Assembly: GCA_963695415.1 (NCBI GenBank)
Contig: CAVOGL010000008.1
Span: forward strand, 124,001 to 188,000
Reading direction: 5' to 3'
Length of the DNA stretch: 64,000 bases
Source: CAVXWV01 sp963695415
Lineage (GTDB): Bacteria; Chloroflexota; Anaerolineae; Anaerolineales; UBA4823
The notes below the pieces were generated by a model. That model was not told the DNA's origin, searched no databases, and saw only the letters and a program-made list of their open reading frames with translations. Shown piece by piece: positions 58,354-64,000 of the stretch; position 1 is the stretch's first letter; each line of letters starts with the position of its first letter. The position numbers and the translations under genes were made by a program.

Positions 58354-59589
58354 ATGATGAAAATTCTATATTGGTGTCTTACAGCTTTGTTTGCTGCCTT
58401 ATCTGGCGTATTCCTGGTAGGGTACCTGGTAGCTGATCCGCGGAGTATGAGCCTTTACCTGCTGCTCTTTATCGGGGCAGCTATCATTTGTATCATTCTT
58501 GCCATACGTACCTTTCATGGGTGGCAGTACCTTTGGGGCGTTTTAATGGCACTCGCCCTGTTTTGCGTTGGGTACCTGGTAACGACGCGTGTGTTCCTTT
58601 CCCAATCTGAAGACCGATCCCTGCCGGAGGTCGTTCGGTCTACTTCAGATCCAGGATCAGGGCATACCGCTATCCTGTACTACACACATGGGGAACCTCA
58701 GGCATACAGTCCCTACCCGTGGTTGGAGACTTTCCACGAATTGGACAAGGATAAGGCGACATTTATCCCCTGGCCTTTCCGCCCAGCCTTCTTCACCAAT
58801 CTGCGCCAATATTACCTTGACCTTGGAGGAAGCGCACACGTAAAAGTTCACCAGATCATGTTGCACAGCCTGATCGATACGTTTTCAGAAGATCAGAAAA
58901 AAGAGGTGCACTTCTACCAGGCTTTCCTAGACAATAATCCCCGCCCAGACGAGATGGCTATCCGCGGACTCAACGATGGCGCAAGCAGGATCATTGTTTT
59001 GCCTGTGTTCCTGACAGACTCAAGCCATACTCTAGCGGGTATGGAACAACTGGCTGAGATCAACCTGGACCAGTTCGAAGTGGACACCTGCTACGCCAAG
59101 GTGCTGTGGGATACGGAAGCTTTGCAGCAAATGTTTGTTGAACGCTCGAATCGCCATCGCTTTGGTGTTCCTAAAGAAAAGACCGGCATCCTGCTCGTAG
59201 GTCATGGTCAACCAGCTGATTGGGATCTGATCTACCCCACCCAGACTGAACAAGAAAACCTGTTCCGTGAACAGGTTCGCCAGCGCTTAATCGACGATGG
59301 TTACCTGCCAGAAAATGTCATCCTGGCATGGATGGAATTCAAAAATCCTACTGTAACCGAGGGGATGGAACAGATGCTTGCCCAGGATGTAGATCTTATT
59401 CTGTACTATTCCGCATCCATCAGCGCCGATTCAATCCACAGTGATATCCAGGTGCCGGAAGAAGTTCTCAAAGCTGACATACCGGATGATATCGATGTGG
59501 TCAATATGGGACCCTGGGGTAATTCACCTCTTGTGATCGAGGCAATACGGCAGAGGCTGCTAGAATGTGCTCCAGATCTGGGTCAATAA
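58354..59589 (+). CDS. Membrane-anchored chelatase-like (CbiX/ferrochelatase fold) protein
   Basis: A 411-residue protein. Residues 1-88 contain three hydrophobic segments. The remainder has two chelatase-fold halves as in CbiX/SirB and ferrochelatases: the first 'AILYYTHGEPQAYSP', 'LNDGASRIIVLPVFLTDSSHTLAGMEQLAEI'; the second 'GILLVGHGQPADWDLIYPTQTEQENLFREQVRQRL', 'DVDLILYYSASISADSIHSDIQVPEEVLK'. His residues in 'THGEP', 'DSSHT' and 'GHGQP' match metal ligands of class II chelatases. Its neighbours are glycosidases, not tetrapyrrole genes, so the role is open: metal insertion, or a sugar-phosphate role. The membrane anchor is unusual for the family. Confidence 0.65.
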   Translation: MMKILYWCLTALFAALSGVFLVGYLVADPRSMSLYLLLFIGAAIICIILAIRTFHGWQYLWGVLMALALFCVGYLVTTRVFLSQSEDRSLPEVVRSTSDPGSGHTAILYYTHGEPQAYSPYPWLETFHELDKDKATFIPWPFRPAFFTNLRQYYLDLGGSAHVKVHQIMLHSLIDTFSEDQKKEVHFYQAFLDNNPRPDEMAIRGLNDGASRIIVLPVFLTDSSHTLAGMEQLAEINLDQFEVDTCYAKVLWDTEALQQMFVERSNRHRFGVPKEKTGILLVGHGQPADWDLIYPTQTEQENLFREQVRQRLIDDGYLPENVILAWMEFKNPTVTEGMEQMLAQDVDLILYYSASISADSIHSDIQVPEEVLKADIPDDIDVVNMGPWGNSPLVIEAIRQRLLECAPDLGQ

Positions 59590-59590
59590 T

Positions 59591-59806
59591 CTAAACGCGC
59601 AGGTTTCCACTGTAGCAAGAACAGGCGATCAGGCGGAGCAATCCCCCCGTCATTGCAATTCCGACCGCCAGGAGCAGTATTTCCAGACTCAGCGGGAGCA
59701 CAGAAACAAGCATCAGGAAGGGTATCAGAACGCTGCCAACCAAGAGCATCGTTCCCAGGGTCACGAGCTTTTGCGGAAACAAAATTGTCAATATCATCGA
59801 TAACAT
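59591..59806 (-). CDS. Small hydrophobic membrane protein (hypothetical)
   Basis: A possible 71-residue protein starting 'MLSMILTILFPQKLVTLGTMLLVGSVLIPFLML'. It holds two or three hydrophobic segments and ends 'LIACSCYSGNLRV'. A weak GTGAGG lies before the start. It converges on the chelatase-like gene with one base between stops. The hydrophobic, clean reading favours a gene, but no family is recognised and the support is modest. Confidence 0.4.
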   Translation of the reverse strand: MLSMILTILFPQKLVTLGTMLLVGSVLIPFLMLVSVLPLSLEILLLAVGIAMTGGLLRLIACSCYSGNLRV

Positions 59807-59977
59807 CGTAATCCTCACCAATTCTTTCTATCAAGTGTCAGGTATAGTAACCAACCATGAGGAAGAGCAATTCGTGCTGACCGGAACCTCATGAACTGAG
59901 TATACCGATAAACCAAGCCAGAATAATCATCCAGGTGGCGTAAATCACTCTCAACCAGGAGGAGTATTTTTTTAGTC

Positions 59978-62536
59978 ATGAGCATCCAGTTATCAGATTT
60001 CTCCATCACACACGGAGGCATTAAACCTTTAGAAAATCCTGATCATTCACCCAGGAAGAATTATGGCTTTACCACAAATTCGCAAACTGCAGTACGGTAT
60101 TTCCGGTTTTTACGGAAGGCGCGCCTGGACCGTTTGGAACTACCTCATCATGTTTACGGACGTTGGGTGCCAGATGTGCCGGTACATCCTGCTCACCTGA
60201 TAATCTCGACTCTGGACCGTGAAAGTCTTCGCTGGAAAACCGTGCAGGAAATCGACATTCCAATGGATGAACGCATTTTAGGTAAGGGTCTGAGTCAGGA
60301 AATGAGAATTGAAAAAATGAATCATCATTTCCGTACGATTCTGGATGACGAACCCAGAATCTTCGATCTTCAATCCCTGGAAACTGACCATTTACGGGTA
60401 GAGTGTGATCAAGAACATCCAGTCTGGCCTAACCATGGTGAAAACAACGGTGGATCCTATAATGTTCCTTTTGGAATTCTTAATCCAATGAAAGCGTTTG
60501 GGGAATACCTCGATGGGGAACAGGTGCAAACAACCTATTCGCCGATTTTAAAGAACGGTATTTTTAAGCCTGCACCACCAAAAGGTATGGATGTAACCAC
60601 CCGGCTGGCGATGGTTAAATTCTCAAGTCCCTGGCTGAAAGCCGGCTTTTCTCTTCGACGACCCATGATGATGGAACTCGGGTGGGATGCAAACCCGAGC
60701 ACCTCCAATGAGACAGGCGTTATTAACCGTCTGGGTATTTCACAAATGAACTTCCTCCACCCAAAAGGATTGTTGGGAGGCTTGAGCGGTCCTGTTTTAC
60801 GCACCATGAACTCTGATTATGGTTCCCATTTATGGACCGGAGAGATTCATGTGCAACAGAATCAAGTCAGGTACCTTAATTTAACCTGCGGTGAAGAGGG
60901 GCTTTCGGTTGATGCCATTTTCACTATTGAACCACAAAGCATAAGGCTCGAACTGGTTCAACGCTGTACTCATGATTTACCCGTGATTGAGTGGGAAACG
61001 TGGCGGTTCCTGTGGGATATAAAAACCGCTATGACCGGAACCGCGGCGGTACCAACCCTTTCTCCGGGACGGAACGGCGACATAAACTATCCAGTGATCT
61101 GGGCAGCCGACCGTGGTGGGTGCCTTGCATGCCAGCTGGTTACCAGCGAACCTGAAGATGTTTTTTTTCAAGCAGAAAGTTATCGTGAGGCACACTGTAT
61201 TACTGGCGGATTGGTGCTTGCTTCCCGAACGAAAAGCGAAAATCCCACGGCAGAACCCGCATGTATGGTGATCCCCAAGGGTGAACGCCGGGCGACTTTT
61301 GAGCTAACGGTGGAGAATTTCTTCCCCGTCTCACATCAACATAAAAATGATTTCCCCCCCGTGGTCCAGAGGTACTGGGCTTCGGTCTTTTCCTGCTTCA
61401 GACCGGAACATGGGGGATTTTCTAACCACGCTGCTGCGGTGAACTGCCATGTTAACCAGCATGGTCCACTCGAGATCACATCCAACACAGAAGCAATGCG
61501 ATTTTCAAAAGGTAAAAATAAAAGCATTGATCCTCTCGAGCTGATGCGTTTCACGATAGAAAGAGCTTTGTTAGATGGCGGAGGATATGGATACTACCGG
61601 AATATATATCTTGATTCAGACCCGGTACTGGTCGCCTCAGCGGGTCGGATTTTCCAGGTCTCCCAAAACAAAGATTGGTTAATGAGAATCCAGCCCGGAT
61701 TGGTGGATGCTTTCGACCGCATGGAATTTACGATCGGTGAAGAAAACCTGGTGATATGCCGCGATTTATCTGGGGATTCCGGTTCTTTTCGATGGAGCAG
61801 CAACGCGATGGACGTAGTAGGTTTTGGACACATTGACGCTTACGTCAATGCACTGAGTTATCGCGCCTTCCGCAATGCAAGAGCCATGTTTACCGCTCTA
61901 GGTGAGAACTCACTGGCTGATCAATGTTTTAATCATGCTGAGAAGATCCGAAAAAATTATGGGCGGGAATTAATCAATCCGAAAACCGGATGGGTAGCAG
62001 GCTGGCGGAGCAGAGATGGTGAATTGCACGACTACGCATTCCTGTGGATCAATGCCACGGCAATTTCTCTGGGTTTACTTGAACCAGGGGATGCCCGACA
62101 GGCGCTTTCAAATCTGGAAATTTTACGTGAAAGCATAGGACCTGCAACCGCTGAATTCGGAATTCCCCATAACCTTTTGCCGATAGATCCGGAAGATCAC
62201 ATCCTGCCTCAAATACTTGGAAGAATGCAGCCCACCTTCGAAAGATATACAGATGGTGCCCTGGGGGCGTACACGCTTAACTACTATATCCGCGCCCTTT
62301 CTATTTATGGTTTTAAACAGGCTGCGCGGAAACTGGTGGACGAATTTTCAGAAGGCTTGATGGATGGATCTGTGATTGGTGGTATGGAAAGTGGAGTTGA
62401 GTTCCACACATGGGAGGGGCTGCCTTCAGGATATGAGGGCACCTTTGGACCTAACTTTGCCCCTCTTTATGCGATTGCGATTGAAAACGGAGTTATCCAA
62501 CCGTTCGAACCGGAATGGTGGCCACCAGGGGGATGA
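59978..62536 (+). CDS. Large six-hairpin glycosidase-like protein, family not recognised
   Basis: An 852-residue protein, no signal peptide. Residues 1-90 have a beta-rich start ('VRYFRFLRKARLDRLELPHHVYGRWVP'), followed by a long beta-sandwich region to about residue 470 and an (alpha/alpha)6-type barrel from about 500 on. Barrel clues: 'YWASVFSCFRPEHGGFSNHAAAVN', 'DGGGYGYYRNIYLDSDP', 'VVGFGHIDAYVNALSYRAFRNARAMF', 'WVAGWRSRDGELHDYAFLWINATAISLGLL' and 'FHTWEGLPSGYEGTFGPNFAPLYAIAIENG'. The general outline matches inverting glycosidases such as GH95/GH65 relatives, but I do not recognise the family. GGAGG lies about 15 bases before ATG at 59978. It follows another six-hairpin glycosidase by 1.6 kb. 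Confidence 0.6.
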   Translation: MSIQLSDFSITHGGIKPLENPDHSPRKNYGFTTNSQTAVRYFRFLRKARLDRLELPHHVYGRWVPDVPVHPAHLIISTLDRESLRWKTVQEIDIPMDERILGKGLSQEMRIEKMNHHFRTILDDEPRIFDLQSLETDHLRVECDQEHPVWPNHGENNGGSYNVPFGILNPMKAFGEYLDGEQVQTTYSPILKNGIFKPAPPKGMDVTTRLAMVKFSSPWLKAGFSLRRPMMMELGWDANPSTSNETGVINRLGISQMNFLHPKGLLGGLSGPVLRTMNSDYGSHLWTGEIHVQQNQVRYLNLTCGEEGLSVDAIFTIEPQSIRLELVQRCTHDLPVIEWETWRFLWDIKTAMTGTAAVPTLSPGRNGDINYPVIWAADRGGCLACQLVTSEPEDVFFQAESYREAHCITGGLVLASRTKSENPTAEPACMVIPKGERRATFELTVENFFPVSHQHKNDFPPVVQRYWASVFSCFRPEHGGFSNHAAAVNCHVNQHGPLEITSNTEAMRFSKGKNKSIDPLELMRFTIERALLDGGGYGYYRNIYLDSDPVLVASAGRIFQVSQNKDWLMRIQPGLVDAFDRMEFTIGEENLVICRDLSGDSGSFRWSSNAMDVVGFGHIDAYVNALSYRAFRNARAMFTALGENSLADQCFNHAEKIRKNYGRELINPKTGWVAGWRSRDGELHDYAFLWINATAISLGLLEPGDARQALSNLEILRESIGPATAEFGIPHNLLPIDPEDHILPQILGRMQPTFERYTDGALGAYTLNYYIRALSIYGFKQAARKLVDEFSEGLMDGSVIGGMESGVEFHTWEGLPSGYEGTFGPNFAPLYAIAIENGVIQPFEPEWWPPGG

Positions 62537-63415
62537 TCAGGAAACTGACATTTTTTCCTTAATCACGCGAATATATTCCGGATTACTGCCACAGCAAGCC
62601 CCAACCACAGAAGCGCCGATCTTGACAAACGCCTCTATGCGTTCCGCGAAAACAGCGGGGGATGTGTCGTACAGTGATTGTCCATCGACAAGGCGCGGCA
62701 GCCCGGCATTAGGCTTGGCGATCAATGGAACCCCGGGCAGGGTTTCTGACATCTGGACCAAAGCCGCTTCTACCGGATCCAGCCCATTACCGCAATTTGC
62801 GCCAATCGCAGCCAGACCCAGCGGGTAAAGTTCTTCCACAGCCTGCCGGGCGCCGAGTCCCATCATGGTGCGTCCCTTTCCAGTGAAACTGAGCGAACAA
62901 AATACAGGCAAGTCTGTAACCTGCCTGGCTGCAGTTACAGCAGCCCGGGCTTCTTCGAGATCGCTCATCGTCTCAACCCAAAGCAAGTCCACCCCGCCAT
63001 TCACCAGAGCCTGTGCCTGTTCACTGAACACCTCCAGCGCCCGGTCAAACGAAAGAGGTCCAAAGGGTTCCATCAATTCACCGGTCGGACCAATATCACC
63101 AGCTACATAAACATACTCACCTGCTGCATCCCTTGCCAATACTGCAGCAGCACGATTGATCTCATTGGTTTTCGCTTCAAGCCCAGCCTTCGATAACTTT
63201 ACGCGGCTGCCGCCGAAGGTGTTGGTCAGTATGATATTTGAACCGGCATTGACATATTGTTGGTGTAAGTCAATAATCCGCTCAGGTTGTTCCAGATTCC
63301 ATGCCTCGGGTGGAGTTCCTGCCGGGAGCCCCGATTCCATCAAGAAAGTGCCCGATGCCCCATCGGCAATCAGAACCTGTTTCTCTCTGAGCAATTCAGT
63401 AATGGTTGTTTTCAA
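62537..63415 (-). CDS. Homocysteine S-methyltransferase family protein
   Basis: A 292-residue single-domain methyltransferase of the homocysteine/betaine type, matching the N-terminal domain of MetH but with no corrinoid domain. Zinc-thiolate ligands: Cys in 'GANCGNGLDPVEAALVQM' and the Cys pair in 'VVGACCGSNPEYIRVI'. Other family marks are 'LIADGASGTFLMESGLPAGTPPEAWNLEQPERI', 'TNTFGGSRVKLSKAGLEAKTNEIN' and 'GPTGELMEPFGPL'. It transfers a methyl group to homocysteine from S-methylmethionine, betaine or a corrinoid protein. The stop abuts the converging glycosidase gene stop. Confidence 0.87.
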   Translation of the reverse strand: MKTTITELLREKQVLIADGASGTFLMESGLPAGTPPEAWNLEQPERIIDLHQQYVNAGSNIILTNTFGGSRVKLSKAGLEAKTNEINRAAAVLARDAAGEYVYVAGDIGPTGELMEPFGPLSFDRALEVFSEQAQALVNGGVDLLWVETMSDLEEARAAVTAARQVTDLPVFCSLSFTGKGRTMMGLGARQAVEELYPLGLAAIGANCGNGLDPVEAALVQMSETLPGVPLIAKPNAGLPRLVDGQSLYDTSPAVFAERIEAFVKIGASVVGACCGSNPEYIRVIKEKMSVS

Positions 63416-63446
63416 TGCTTTCTCCTGGAAAAGCCCGGTGGGAAAC

Positions 63447-64000
63447 TCAAGCCCGGGTGAGAATGATGTCAGTTACTTCCGGCGGGCAATTATATCTCAG
63501 CGGGATATCGATAACACCTATACCTGCATTGGTGTACACATACATACCTCCCACCTGATACAGCCCATAATTATATTTCTTCCCCATCTGCGGTGCGACA
63601 ATGGGTTTATCGTTGATTCTCACCTGCCCGCCATGGGTATGACCTGAAAGCTGCAAGTTGATGCGCGGATCTCTGGCAATAACATCTGCAGCATCCGGAA
63701 CGTGCTGGAGCACTATTGTGGGAGCATGATTGGACAAACCATCCATGGCGGCATTCAGATCCATATGACCGATCCAACCATCATCTAATCCGACAAGGTT
63801 CAACTGATCCTTTCCCCGGGTGAAACTTAGACCCTGATTCACCAATACTGGGATCCCAGCTTCAACCAGTCCCTGCTTGACCACCTCAACATCCAGCCAG
63901 ATATCGTGGTTACCGATGATGGAGAACAACCCCTGGCTGGCATTCAATCCTGCCAGGATGGGTGCCAGGTCAAAGATAGCGTCCAGGTCATGCCAGACGT
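63447..64000 (-). CDS. Metallophosphoesterase (YkuE/YaeI-like), partial
   Basis: The 3' part of a calcineurin-like phosphoesterase. The frame is open past the end of the window ('VWHDLDAIFDLAPILAGLNASQGLFSIIGNHDIW'), so the N-terminal half with the D-x-H and GDxxD motifs is missing. The later motifs are present: 'IIGNHD' (metal and catalytic His), 'IVLQHVPDAAD' (H) and 'LQLSGHTHGGQVRIND' (GHxHGGQ). It ends 'YNCPPEVTDIILTRA'. YkuE-like relatives act at the membrane on phosphodiesters. The methyltransferase gene follows 31 bases downstream. Confidence 0.85.
   Translation of the reverse strand, partial: VWHDLDAIFDLAPILAGLNASQGLFSIIGNHDIWLDVEVVKQGLVEAGIPVLVNQGLSFTRGKDQLNLVGLDDGWIGHMDLNAAMDGLSNHAPTIVLQHVPDAADVIARDPRINLQLSGHTHGGQVRINDKPIVAPQMGKKYNYGLYQVGGMYVYTNAGIGVIDIPLRYNCPPEVTDIILTRA

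Overview
The window looks like a chromosomal stretch of a Chloroflexota bacterium, most likely Anaerolineae. This is an inference from gene content: a bacterial alpha-2-macroglobulin, a DUF3179 lipoprotein, fused peptide-ABC permeases and ATPases, several lipobox proteins, glycosidases of the GH116 and six-hairpin type, and a four-subunit group 3b NiFe hydrogenase. No rRNA, tRNA, CRISPR array, phage or insertion-sequence gene was seen. The genes are dense and no spacer is much longer than 300 bases.

Layout. 1-6.6 kb: start of an alpha-2-macroglobulin, a frameshifted aldo/keto reductase, an MFS permease, a Fur-type regulator overlapping a ZIP metal transporter, and a DUF3179 lipoprotein. 6.9-10.8 kb: a three-gene redox-signalling operon on the minus strand (UBP-type zinc finger, response regulator fused to a cysteine-less thioredoxin-reductase-like flavoprotein, and a cNMP-domain histidine kinase fused to a CoA-binding domain). 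11-15 kb: a peptide/nickel-type ABC importer (permease, double ATPase, permease) without a binding protein. 15-25 kb: PAP2 phosphatase, HD hydrolase, lipoproteins, a nitrilase-MFS-URO-D operon and a large lipoprotein with a tandem domain. 25-29 kb: a heterodimeric ABC exporter with one degenerate ATP site. 29-33 kb: a GH116-like protein and a second aldo/keto reductase. 33-40 kb: hydrogenase beta-gamma-delta-alpha, its maturation protease, then a receiver protein and a membrane histidine kinase. 40-46 kb: TrmO, a 951-residue fused ABC permease, a lipase-like hydrolase, and a PadR regulator with a HAAS-type membrane protein. 46-50 kb: two zinc-type dehydrogenases, a DUF4405 membrane protein and a secreted protein. 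50-53 kb: a P-loop kinase, DUF4037 and APH-family phosphotransferase operon. 53-57 kb: PEP carboxykinase, MFS, and an ArsR-like regulator. 57-64 kb: two six-hairpin glycosidases, a membrane-anchored chelatase-like protein, a homocysteine methyltransferase and a metallophosphoesterase running off the window.

Sequence quality matters here. At least 13 single-base frame breaks occur in ten otherwise intact genes. Where the expected reading could be rebuilt, most are a one-base change in a short homopolymer. Two near-identical degraded tandem copies (170 bp and about 90 bp) sit at gene boundaries. I read these as assembly or base-calling errors rather than gene decay. The frameshifted genes are therefore annotated across the break as single CDSs, and the break is noted in each entry.

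Physiology suggested: a heterotroph that hydrolyses glycans and peptides, uses H2/NAD(P)H redox balancing, and carries gluconeogenic PEP carboxykinase. The most unusual content is the redox-signalling operon at 6.9-10.8 kb.
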